From positions 310,001 to 374,000 of the forward strand of contig MBPM02000005.1 in the NCBI GenBank assembly GCA_001695595.3: a stretch of DNA of 64,000 nt, written 5' to 3'. The notes under the pieces were generated by a model. That model saw nothing but the letters and a program-made list of their open reading frames with translations. It searched no databases and had not been told where the DNA came from. This stretch comes from Plasmopara viticola. Lineage: Eukaryota > Oomycota > Peronosporomycetes > Peronosporales > Peronosporaceae. The position numbers and the translations under genes are program-made. Shown piece by piece: positions 22,614 to 34,300 of this stretch (its first letter is position 1; every line of letters starts with the position of its first letter).

Positions 22614-23643
22614 TTACAAAACGTATTCCACTTTTCTAGATGTATTGTCTTTGCGAGGTGAATACGGTCTATCACTACTCTCGTCACTCCGGTCATCAGC
22701 AAGTTTTTTCGTCTTGAAAATGTCATCAATTGATTCGCCATCATCTTCCAGCAGTCCAAGTCCAATCAAAGTGTCTTTTTCGGAGCGCAAATGACGCAAC
22801 GCAAAGACACATGCCATTGCGTGCCCAACCATACTTGCAAGACTCAAATAAAAGGCAGTGCCAAAGGTATTTCCTTCGGGATGAAGCACATAAGTCTCTA
22901 ACATCCACACTCCCACTAGCGCAATCTGCAAGCTAAAAACAATCAAAGCGGCCATGGCACCGCCGTGTACAATACGCGATTCAAACGTGTCGAAGATAAC
23001 ACCGAAAAGGAGTAAAAGGAGCGTAAATCCGGAAAAAACAAGTGTCATGCTTGACAGAGCAGCGATCGCGAGGCCGGGAGTTCCACACATATCCGGAATA
23101 AAACGACCGAGCCACTCAGCAACTTGTTGTCGCTCGTTCGCTGACGTGTGGACAGTTCCACGCGCTTGATCTTCGTCCCAAGCAGCCAAAAGCATGTCGA
23201 CAGGCTCGTCCGCGGCGCAAAGACTGCTAGCAGTACTGCGATCGGACCGTGAGCATTTTCCATCGGAAAAGCCATGTACAGCTTCACAATGAATGCCTAC
23301 AATGTCTTTTTGAAAAAATGAAGCGCAAGTTAAAGTTGCTTCGACAGCTTGCGAATGCGTCTCGTTCGATTGTACAAACAAATTGCGTAGTGACCCACGA
23401 TTTTGCACCATCACACACGTGCCCCAGATTCCAAAAGCTACTTCTAGACTAGCAATCTCGCTTTCATTATTGATGACAGTAATTTCTGACCAGTACGGTA
23501 GGAAGAGACTCGACACCAATAGCAGCCCGGCGATTACCGAACATGCCACACCTCCATGCCATAATCATAAAAACGATAAAGTGGGTGGATTAACGACAAT
23601 ATGAATGCGGCGCACCTGTAATTCCTGGTTGAGTACACCCCAT
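22614..23643 (-). CDS. four-TM claudin-like (tetraspan) membrane protein
   Basis: Model: complement(join(22614..23551, 23616..23643)), 321 aa. The main exon has no ATG near its 5' end. A 28-nt first exon (MGCTQPGIT) spliced through a 64-bp GTGCGC...GGAG intron supplies one in frame, directly before the first hydrophobic helix. Four predicted TM segments: ACSVIAGLLLVSSLFLPYW, GLAIAALSSMTLVFSGFTLL, AALIVFSLQIALVGVWMLE and FYLSLASMVGHAMACVFAL. A long, Cys-containing loop lies between TM1 and TM2, with a claudin-superfamily-like GIWGTC motif. The C-terminal tail is charged and Ser-rich. The role is unknown; it is likely a plasma- or endomembrane protein. Converges on L2HGDH with only 38 bp between stop codons. 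Confidence 0.8.
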
Positions 23644-24557
23644 CGGTCCTTTCTTGCCTATGTCTGCTCAAACGAAACTAGCCGAGCTTTGGTAGATGAA
23701 AGATGGCCAAATTTACACTGTCGAAACGCCACTAAAGAGGTCTCCATTTCTGTCATTAACTAAATAATTGCTGAACAGTGAAACGAGACGCAAAGGTCCC
23801 CCATCTCTGAGACCAGCGGTAATATTGTTGTATGGTAAAAGACGCAGGTACCATGTAATGTATGTCGATTAATAGCAAGAGGAGCAAGACTTTTGTGGGG
23901 TACGTTCGAAGGGGAATAATACGTCGTTTGAGGTGATAACTTATAGCTGATAATAAATCTTTGTCGAGCGCATGTCGTGAAAGCTTGAAAATACATTACG
24001 AAGCTCGCAGCTTGTACTCGCGCACCATTACAATCAGTGTGTTGTGCTTTTACCAGTACATTAGAGCAAAAGCGAGTAATAAGCCCGTGGATTATGGTTG
24101 CATGTGGCACACATGCGACGCGGAAATAATGGACGGAAGTCATTAATTCGCCGAATGATACTTTCATAATTTATGACATAAATCAAAGCTATGAAATGTG
24201 CTTAAACTTTAACTCTCAGCGCTGTACTTGTTGGTATGACTCGAGTACAATACTGTTGAAACTAAGCCTAGTAGCATGATATCTTATACCCAAAGCAAAT
24301 GCGACACTTGTGTCGAAACTAGTGACGGAGTCAAATTCTATATTTTTAAAACAGAGTGCAATAGCCCCTGTTTCAAACCGAAGATACGGCTGCAACTCGC
24401 ACATTGACATCAACGAAGCTGTCGCAAAGTGTGGGGAGAGGTGCAGCTTCCTGACACGCCTTTTACCACCTGTAGACGTTTCGGCACGAGAAAGTATAAT
24501 GAGTACGCTAAATTGATCGGCTAAAATATCTCAAAAGTTGTCCATGTACTAGCATCG

Positions 24558-24635
24558 GACTGTTAGCTGAATCGTAAAAGGATGCATTTCATGGTGGACT
24601 GTTTGTTGCATCGTACAAGGGTGTGCTTTATGGCG
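24558..24635. repeat. 39-bp tandem repeat, two diverged copies
   Basis: Units 24558-24596 and 24597-24635 both start GACTGTT and share ATCGTA-AAGG and TTTATGG/TTCATGG blocks at the same spacing. The copies differ at about a quarter of positions. Confidence 0.7.
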
Positions 24636-25164
24636 GAGAATGTTGAAAGTCACACCTCGTCGGAATGGGATAAAGACAAAAATATTTGAGTGGAGCAAAC
24701 AATAACAAGCAATTCAGAAGCAGAATTAAAACCTTTTTAAACGGAGCAAAAAATCAATGGTGACCGAAGGGAACCCCGCCTGTATTTCTACTTTACTAGA
24801 TATCTAAAAGGAACGCATCTCTGCCATAATTAAGATATCGGCTATTAGGTATCATAAGTCAAGTAAACCAACATAAAATTGTATTCAATGAACCAGTATT
24901 TCGACTCCAATCTCGAGACTAAAGTAGTGAGTAATTGTTCATTGAAAGAACGTTTATTTCCTTACACGCCTTAAGATATTATGTGACCTTTCATGCCTGG
25001 TAGCACTTTGTAGCCAAATCTACGCCTTCGCGGGTGGATTTTCTTTCCAAAACCTCTTGAAAGTTTCAGAACGAGTCGTTCGGTCATCCTCATTTGTTGA
25101 ACGTGCAAAATGCGCTGCTTTAGAGAATCAATGGAAGTTCTGAGGTTGCTTTGACAGCCCGACC

Positions 25165-25630
25165 AGCAAAGCAGCTAGAGTGTGCAATACTTTGAGCTCT
25201 ATGAGCAAAGCCTATACTCTATAATTTAGTTAGCACAAGCCCTTCTAGCCCCGGTGAAAGCGCTTAATGTGGTATCCAATTCGGTGAAGCTAATACTTCT
25301 AACTTTAAAGGAAAGAAGATTTTTAACCCTTTTTTGTGTGGGGTGAGAATTGACCACTCAAGCGGCCTTGACCGCGGATGATCAGGTTTCCATGGCAACC
25401 GCACTCTTTCTATTAGGAAGCCGGGCTAGAAGATACTGATAAAATCAGTTCAACGCGCGGAAAAATTTTTCCTAAATCACTAGAAGAAACTGTTGATGCA
25501 GCGAATTTGCCGTGGTTATATGCTTAATTGGAGTTTGATGTCAGAAATTTTAACCTTCCTTTATACGTAGAGACTACACGAGTAGCAGATCGCTTTCTAC
25601 GTGAAATCAAGAGTGAGAGCTAGATTTAGA
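25165..25630. repeat. dispersed repeat, copy B
   Basis: Diverged counterpart of 5765-6200 in the same orientation. Ordered landmarks include AGTGTGCAATA, GAGCAAAG, ATTCGGTGAAGCT, AACTTTAAAG, AAGCGGCCTTGACCG, TGTTGATGCAG and GCAGATCGCT. No open frame is preserved; family not identified. Confidence 0.6.
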
Positions 25631-27440
25631 CCCAAAACTACATGTAACTCTTTTCTATTAAACTCCAAATTAAGTTTATCGATCACAAACCACGAAACTA
25701 ATATATTTAAGTTACTACCCAACATATTAAATTTATACTAAAGCAGTAGTCGTACGACCAAGTACTCCTCTTCTGTTAGCTCCTCAGTACTTATTATTGC
25801 CTTCTCGAAAAATCACATTACTTATGTAACACAATCTTGTAATACCATTAACTAGTGGAAGTTCATGTAAACCCGTTACACGTTATCCCATTAAAGCGTT
25901 TGTAGTTCATGGGTCGGTTCTAGCCAAAACATTTCTTCGGATGTTTCTATCGATCAGACATCATCATTGTGATCTATTCCGCCTCTCAAAAGTTACGAGC
26001 CCAACACGCTTCCTCTGCACCAAAGTACTACAGTCAATTGGCCATCCCAAACAGATATGCAATACCAATAAAACGCACCAAAGCTTTCACGTGTACTTAA
26101 AACAGCAACATCTTGCTCGCTGACCTTTTTTTGAAGTATCTTCAGCTGCTGCGATAGCTCTTCTAGTGCGAGCATTCTATGCTGTCCCCACACAAGAAAG
26201 TTAATGAACTTCTAATTTAAGTGACTACCTTGTCATTCGCACCTAGTGCATCGTCGGAGCCTAAAACAGACAGCATTCTCGAGACACAAGCGAGGCTGTA
26301 TATTGCACGGCATCTCGGTTGTGAATAAGTTATGCTAGCGAGTAAGATTCTGACTACTTGTAGAGCTCACTCGCCTCACGCGCGTCAGTCACCCCCTCGT
26401 TGAGGAAAAAGAACACAAGTGTCATGGTCAACTACGACGAAATCTTTTTCAATGGGGCTGTGGTTGTATCACCAAGCCGAGCTGTCTAAACACTCGAAGG
26501 TGGTACTGTGTACACGCCACTCTCACACTTGTAAGATATGTGCTGCACACTACATTTTTGCAGCCAAACAGTGCTCTCACTGCGCACATTATTCCCTCCG
26601 TATCAATTCTTAAATCGAGTGATTTGGGCAGTCTAACGAGGCACAAAAGCTTGTGCTCTGTACCCACACTTTGCACTGCTTTAAGGGAGTTGTTATGCGA
26701 GTGAAGCAGTATCTTTGGTACGAGTTTGCTCGGCTAAAACGTCGTCGCCGAATGCTGGCAAAGTACCGCTTGAGATCTATTTGTCCGCAGCGTTCTGGTC
26801 CCATAAGCTTCATTGCTCATCAGACTTTAATATGCATTTTGCTCCTATCTACTTTGAAGACGGGGAGCGTGATCATGTCAAAGTCGCCGATTACTATGAT
26901 CAATAGCGCTTGTGGCGTCAGGACACTCTTGCTGAAGTGGGCATGCGATACAGTGAGCCCATTTAACTATGATGTCGTGCCCGACTGACGTATCTCAAAT
27001 TTAGCGAGCCGTGACGCCAAACATTCTAATCATCGTTGCCAAGACATGCGATGGATGTCTCACACAAGTCTTCTTCAGCAAAGTCTTGAGCCTCGCGCGC
27101 ATCACAGCTTTGCTACGCGAGCAATTTGCTCAGCTTTGTGCCTCTTGAGACAGACACTGTGCCATTCTGTGCACATAATCGTTTTCCGCTAAAGTTACGG
27201 GTAGGCCTCCGGTGTGCTTGCATACTTTCCGACGTGTCAAGCGTATGCGCTAATCTTCTTTTGGTTATAGCTCCAATGGTAACAAAAAGCGCGGGTACTG
27301 TTTGTCTTAAGAGCTGCAGTAACTTGAATTGCACTTGAACTTTTGGCAATAAATTATATTAAGGAATTTTCTCTTATCTCGGTCAATAACTGTCTTTGAA
27401 ATACATTGACTTTTAGCTAAATTCTCTGGAAACACTATTC

Positions 27441-27575
27441 AGCAGATCTCACAATGCATAAGCAAGTCGAGGACTTGCTTATGCATTGTGAGATCTGCTC
27501 TCTCGTTTGAGGACGAGGACTTGCTTATGCATTGTGAGCAGATCTCACAATGCATAAGCAAGTCCTCGTCCTCAA
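27441..27575. repeat. double perfect hairpin (two nested-core palindromes)
   Basis: Palindrome 1 has 28-bp perfect arms (27441-27468 and 27472-27499) around a 3-base loop. Palindrome 2 has 32-bp perfect arms (27507-27538 and 27544-27575) around a 5-base loop. Both are built from the same core (CACAATGCATAAGCAAGTC and its complement), which therefore occurs four times in alternating orientation within 135 bp. There is no mismatch in either stem. Confidence 0.95.
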
Positions 27576-27899
27576 GTTTGCTTTTTGTGAGATCAATTAA
27601 AAAGCAAGTCTAAAATCATGATGGGGTGACGCTAATGAAAAGCAAGGACTAGCTACCTTATATCACGTCTAGCCTGTTAAGACATGAGTTGCTTTTCTTA
27701 ATGCAAATGTAACGAGTCGGAGAATGCTGCTCTAACGGCATGGCGTATACTGTACACCATGTCTTCGACGATGCAATTCACTCAAACTGTCCACCATTGA
27801 TTTGTGAATTATCTACTTTAAGCATATCCAGTCTAGTGCTAAGCAGTTTAAAACTTTCCAGAAAAAGACTCTTAAAGCGGGGCCTCGGATCGAGACAAT

Positions 27900-29470
27900 T
27901 GACTTCGGGAGTCCATATTGTCTCGATACAATTTAGCGACACTATTTCGACATCGTTGATCCACTAAGCGAGCCATTCAGGTCAATAGGTCAGTTAAGAT
28001 CACAGTAATAGCACATTTTCTGCCGAGTCTTTTGGCAGACCGAACGCAAATATCATACTAACGGTCTCAATAGCAAAGACAAGCTTGCCAATGCTGCAGC
28101 CACAATCGAAGAGAGCTGAATGTGTTGGCATAATTTGCACGTGCTTGTATATGTTATACAGCTTGGACTATCCATAATGGGAGCTTGTTAAACCATGCGT
28201 CTTGTCTTGACCGAGATGACCACCAATCGTGAGTCTCAAAGAGGATACAATATTTAATCTCGTAATGAGATACATACCTCATATGGTGCGTTGCCTTAAT
28301 CAGTGCTGAAATAGATCGGTCCGGCTTTCAGCGAGGGGCAATGTAGCCCACAGTTGCCCCCACCGGTACATGTCATCTCATGCGTACACACTAAGGATTA
28401 AAAAAAAGCGTTAATAAGGCCACAGGCATGACATAAGCTAGTTAATAGACTGGGTGACGGAACAATGCATCAACCGAAGCTTTTTGCTTTTCTAACTGCA
28501 CCTTAGCTCAAAATTATACTCTGCAAGAATGAAAGCTCTATGGCCATTCTTTGCGAGAGTATGCCGCAGTACACAGCATTTGTTTAAATCATGTGTGACT
28601 TGAAGCCTACCACGTGAACCTTAAATTGATGAGAGCATATTTCATGGCGCTTATCTCTTTTGATATGATAGAATAGTTCTAATCGGCAGCACAAGGCTGC
28701 CGACTATATGAAAGCGAACACTTTATCGCTTCTCTTGGCATCTACTTGTAAAAGCGTGCTGCCATTATAAATTTTGACGCGTCACAGACAACACTTAACG
28801 GGAATTTCAGATACAGGGTCGGCACCTAAAAGAGGCTTTCGTTGACTTTGTCAAACGTCTTCCTGGTGTCATGTTTCATTTGTAAAGACCAAACAGTCGC
28901 CAAAACCCTTTCTTTCTAGGCTAACGGAATCGGCTAATCCACAACAGTATTAGCCCAAGTGGGGTCTGCTCGACGGCCATGCTTTTCAATAGACACACAG
29001 CCGAAGATGCTTTTTTCTGGATTAGCGTCAAGCTTATTCGTTCGCATTTGCTCGCTCATTACTCGTAATCGAATAATGTGGCTTTCGATGTCTGCATTTC
29101 TATGCTCTGGATGTACATGGACAAGATTGTATAACATTAAGGAACGTCTACACATACGCATTTGAGGTGAGTATTTGCGTCGCCGATAAGGGTCGCATGC
29201 GCTAATTGAAGTCTTGAGGGCATTATTAGCCGCTTAAAAACGGATATCGCTCAAATGGCTGATTGCGACAAATGATAAGTCACTCTTGCTCATGAGAAAT
29301 TCATAATTCCCGTTGACTAAGTCAGTGCACTATACATTAAAACTTACTATGCTGTTCTACACCATATATTTCTCTAAAAGTTGGCGTCTGTGCGGTTCTA
29401 AGCTTGTTGTAATCGCGTACGATGCGTCCCTTGCCATTTGAGCTTCTGACGCAGAATGTTGATGGAATTA
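27900..29470 (-). pseudogene. decayed Ty3/gypsy pol fragment
   Basis: Minus-strand remnants lie in the order expected of Ty3/gypsy. An RT block reads FCVRSSNGKGRIVRDYNKL at about 29450-29400. A later RT segment reads HIIRLRVMSEQMRTNKLDAN then EKSIFGCVSI, within 29161-28934. An integrase zinc-finger segment reads LTIGGHLGQDKTHG at about 28245-28205. Frames are interrupted by stops and shifts throughout, and no LTRs could be paired. It is an old, dead copy; the boundaries are only those of recognisable segments. Confidence 0.75.
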
Positions 29471-31080
29471 GAGCTACTTTTATCAATCTTTTTACCTCGT
29501 GCTTTGCACACAAAAAAGAATCAGTGACATTACACTATTTTATTGGTAGAAGCTATTACCGCTACGCGCAGTGTTTGTCTCCTGGAGCAAATGTCAGTTA
29601 AATGTGAATGTACGTAAGTTGAGTCGCTAAAGGCGGGTCATGTGAGAGAAGATCGGTGTTTCTCAAACCGAAAGTGCTACGGATCCTATCGATCCTATAG
29701 AATTAGAAATCCACTTTGTACACCAAATGCCTATTTAATAACCTATATGGCCACTTCATCTAACAATGACGAGAGTAGGGTCACTTCTTCTGGTAGACGG
29801 ACAAATGCCTCGGCTATGCTTATCGCTTTTCACGCCTCTTTAAGCTCTGTCATGGACAGCTCTGGCAGATCAAACAGCGCCGTTCTGGGCACATGTTGAT
29901 TTTGCCTTCGAGCAAATCATTGATCATTTTTATGAGATGATGCAGCCGAGCTCTATCGTCATTGACTGACATATCTATGTCAGTCCTTGACCGCCCAAGA
30001 AAGACTCCCTGCACTGCCATGCACTGTCGTCTTCTCCTTGACGAGATTAATGGTCTGCTAAAGACTCTCTGTGTCCACCCGATCATGCTGACGTCCAGCA
30101 ACAGTTTTTGCGCATCCAAGCCCTAGGTCAGTAAAAGTGTGTATGCGTCAGATGAATAGCACCTCAGACATCTTGCTTTCTGGTCGGGAATGTCACACCG
30201 GACGTGCATCGAGTGCTCTCTAAAACGAACGTTGCTATGTCTTTTATAAGATGCGGTAAGCACTGAATTTTACGAGCATTGTCTTTTTGTACTTTGCGAG
30301 TGCTGTCCTTTACGAGAACTGCGCAGGTTCTAACATTTTGCAGTGATATGTCTACGCACATGCTTTTTTGGCTAATGGCCAACCTCGACAGATACGGTAT
30401 GTTGCTATTGCTGTTCTGTACGAGTTCAAATCAATATTTGACATGTCACTCGACTATCAGTGGTAGGTCTTCACCCTATCTATCGTGGCCTTAAGCCATC
30501 CATGAACTCATAGCATACAACGAGTGCTGTGTCGTACGAGCACCTCCCAGTGGTTCATTTGTCACTTCACACACAGTGACAAGGCCTCGCCCACTCTGCC
30601 TTAGTGATACAAGCCGCCATCGACATGCTTTAATTTTCTTTGCAAGCATTGCTCGTGCCACTTTGCGTGTAGTAGGAGGGTCTTGCCCGTACTATCCTGG
30701 CTTTATAATTGCCATGTCAACGCTGGCATCCAGAGAGTACTTCTCTGTGGTATACGTGCCACTCCACGTTTTACTCTTCTCAGCGTCCTTCTTTACACTT
30801 CCAACACGCTAACTACGGTGGTGCTTCCAGTTCATTGTGGTGGGGCGTTCGTGCAGCACCAAAGAAAGCTCTGCTGGAAGCAAAGTAGGAGTCTTTGGCT
30901 TCCAGTGGATCCAGGATAGTAACGCTTTAGCCATGCCATAACCGAAATGGATACACCTTTCATGTAGGTCTGAAACCCTCTGTTTGATGCTACAAAAGCC
31001 GACTAAATTCACATATGGCTCTATTAAATGCTAAATATTGGCTGTTACTAAGCTCACACGGATAATACCACGTTATTACT
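29471..31080. other. repeat-like stretch, no intact gene
   Basis: Likely includes the upstream (gag/protease) part of the minus-strand gypsy remnant, but I found no diagnostic motif. Open frames are below 90 codons. Confidence 0.4.
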
Positions 31081-31084
31081 CAAG

Positions 31085-31330
31085 AAATTCTCAGCATATC
31101 TTCGTTTCATCGACAGTGGAGCGCCGAACGTATTTATCCGACGCGTTGAAGTCAACGAGAACAAGACATTTATAGTTAAGCTCTTAACGGCACCCCTAGC
31201 CTTCAGCAAGCCAGACTTGCAAACACGATCTGTGTTATATAGTACGGAGTCTTTAGGACTATGCCTCGCCGCCTTTTTTTCTTTTCGAGATTTGACAGAA
31301 TTAAGTGTTGCCTCAGCAAACCGCCCTTTG
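31085..31330 (+). pseudogene. retroelement aspartic protease remnant
   Basis: The plus strand reads LRFIDSGAPNVFIRRVEVNE at about 31100-31160. The D-S-G-A active-site motif followed by the N-F-like and R-R positions is typical of gypsy-type retroelement proteases. It is on the opposite strand to the 27.9-29.5 kb remnant, so it is a separate insertion. No clear RT or integrase follows. Confidence 0.6.
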
Positions 31331-34300
31331 CTTACTGGATACTGTAGGTATAGCAGGGATCACGACAGACACAGCATAAATAGAAGCCCATAGGTTGTTT
31401 CGCAGCTTGGAGAGTTACCTCCTCATCATCGGCATAGCTGGTATCGTTAAGATTAGACCGTCCGATGAAGCCTTGTTCTGCAAGCTTCCCTATCTGTATT
31501 ACCTGGATGTATTAAATCGGCATCCCTTACCGCTTTCAAGGTTTCATTCGAAAAGTTGAGTGTACACGAAAAAATTTCGCTCGGACCGCGCCCGTGAGCA
31601 GTCCATCCGATTCCTGAAACATATGGCTGCTGGACATATCAGCAAGCCAAATTATAAAGTCCAAGAGATCCTAATTGCTTTGACGTGTTGAACGGGAGTG
31701 ACACCGTATACGGTATGCGTAATTAGATATAACCACGATCTGCGTCAATCGACGCTTCAGCTAACTCCAGGAAGTAATTCCTGTTTAAAATTAAGGTATT
31801 GAGCCTGAGTGCCCCTCTGGATAAGCTTGTATTGAGTATTGCAATGACAAGAGCCACTCTCTGCTTAATCAACCAAACGGTTTGACTATCTGACTTCTGT
31901 AACTCAGAACGGAGAGTTCATTACCTCCTCTACCTACAAGTTCTTATGCTCACCTTAAAATTCTCTTTAGAGATCTCCACGCTTATTGTGAGCGTTATGA
32001 TTTCGCTGGGCATCCCGTCATCATCATGTCGACGACTCTATCATCTTCTGTAAAGATGCTTCAACAGAACATTCTTTTTAGCTAGATGACTCCTATAAAC
32101 GCGTACTGACGGCTTCATTATCTTGTGCAGCCACCAAAATTGCATCAATCTCCGACTACCAGCTTTTTAAGATTGTCTTGTAAGCCCTTAGGCAATAAAG
32201 TAGACTGATCTATCTTCGTACTGGACTCATTTACTCAAGTGTACATTAATACACATGCTACCAGGTTGTCGTAGCTGTTTGCTTAAAAAAAAGCGTAAGC
32301 TCAGGTCTCTGACCTTCGCCTTCGCCTTCTGCTTAATAATACAAGCTGCAATTCTATCTGTCTGACTCTAAGAGTGACTATAAGTCTCAAAACCAAAGCT
32401 TGATGCAGCCCTTATGTTTCCGATCTCAAATTAAGCTATACTATAGTTTATCATTAACGCCCCTATGGGACAAATATTTTCTAATCACTGTCTTGCGTAG
32501 TAGCTATTGCCTTTGCAATATCACGTGCTCGACTAATATATTCCCTTCCTGTGGATCAGAATCTCAGACTATATGTAATTGGCAGTCTACTTCGTAAGCA
32601 TCAGCTCGTTTGTGGTGAGACGCAGTGCCTTAGCGTGTATCCAAGTCTCATGCTATCGCTAAAATCAATACATTGATTTTATTTTTTATGGGCGTACAGG
32701 TTATTATTCTCCCTATGCGTATGGAAGTGGAGACTTTCGGGCGACTAAAAACGCCGGGATAATCACTTTGACTCGCTATGCAGATTTACCATGATACTAT
32801 TAGACCTAGCATACTCAAGCTGGCGCATAATTGGACATTTTGAATGGAAACGAAAGACCGTGAATATTCTCGAGTAAAACCACGTACGGCTTTATACACA
32901 AGTTCACGGCGATTGTTCGATCAAAAACTATCCACGAAGTTTGATATTGTATCTGAGAGCATAATGGGAGACTTGTCAAGATGCAGATGAATTGAAAGAA
33001 GAATTTTGTTCTGCATTCACGCTGGAAGAGCCTCACTTTACCAAATACTATTGCGTTCATGTGTTAGACAACTGGCATGCCATTACTGATAAATTCGCGG
33101 TGAGATTCTGTGGACCATTCGTTCGCAATTTACCTATGTAAGCTTTTAAGAATGTATCATCAACCACATTTCTTTTTTTAATCGTACGGAAAAACCCTGA
33201 TAGATAATCTTTAGTCAATAATCGATACAATCACAAATTTTATGCAAAAAAAGAATTGATGTGAAGTCAAAAAAATGCGGCCAGGTACTATTGACCTTTT
33301 CTAACACAATAAACGTAATTTTACAACGAAATGGCGCATCCTTCATGAAGCTTTGGCTGTTTGTTCTTACTTTGTCGTTAGAGCAATAATGAAGCCATTT
33401 ATCACTACCGCATCGTCTGTCACCTTTACCTTGATCAAAACCACACCGGGGTGGTAAAATGTTTCTTTGCACCTCACTACCAATGTCTTGTACTTCTTTT
33501 TAAAGGGTATCGAACTGAACGCCATCCGGGACACGCCTAGTCACATGCACGTCTAAAATTTTGCAAGTTTGATCCTTTCGCGTGGCTCATGAGGCAATAA
33601 AGTCCTGTGTAGGCAAGCAATCATATGCTGAAAAATTAGATTTTATAGCTAGGTATTGGCGTTTATCGTTACCGCTTAAGCTTTTTTTTTGCGTTCCCAT
33701 CGGCAGAAAGTCTTTTGTCTCAGTCCTGTGCTCTTGACCTATCAATGGTGCGTCCAATGAACTTGCATCGCAACGCCCACCTCCACTATTGGTCTAATTT
33801 AAAAAAAGTGTTTAATGGCGACAGCCAAGAGGCAAAGAAACGTGTCAAGCTGTGCACTTTGCTTGTACGGCCAGCCGTTTCACTAATCTTTGCGAGCCGA
33901 AATATTCTGTCGTTAGCTTCACTACTTAATCTTGCATCAATCCTCGTGCAGCATGCCTTTGCGAGCAGTGTTGCAGGCAGCATTTTTTACAATATTTCAA
34001 TTTTTCAAGTGTGTTGTTGTGTGAGCCGCCCGCCTTCAATCGCTTTGAATCCTACACAATAAATAATTGACGGAGAGCCTTCTGTTTTTCCATCAGGTTT
34101 TCAAGAATCGATCTGCTTTACACATGACTGGATTACTAAATTGTGTTTTACTTACAATTGCACGGCTAGATAAATATCATTCATCTCTATTTCTATCTCT
34201 GCGATGTAGTATCGCAATAAATAATATTTGATAATATTTGTGCAATAGTACAATGCACAAAGGAGGAATCTTTGATCCGATTCGTAGACTCAAGGCTTAA

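Larger units (their letters stand above)
23644..27440. other. gene-poor, AT-rich stretch
   Basis: No recognisable gene. A 135-codon minus-strand frame at 23760-24167 has no motif and ordinary AT-rich composition, so I leave it uncalled. The stretch holds a 39-bp imperfect duplication (24558-24635) and copy B of a dispersed repeat (25165-25630). Confidence 0.55.

Noticed and set aside
23760..24167. 135-codon minus-strand frame as a gene.
   Set aside because: No domain, signal peptide or compositional support; chance frames of this size occur elsewhere in the window.
27441..27575. Hairpins as bacterial-type terminators.
   Set aside because: The context is eukaryotic, no gene ends there, and the stems are far longer than terminators.
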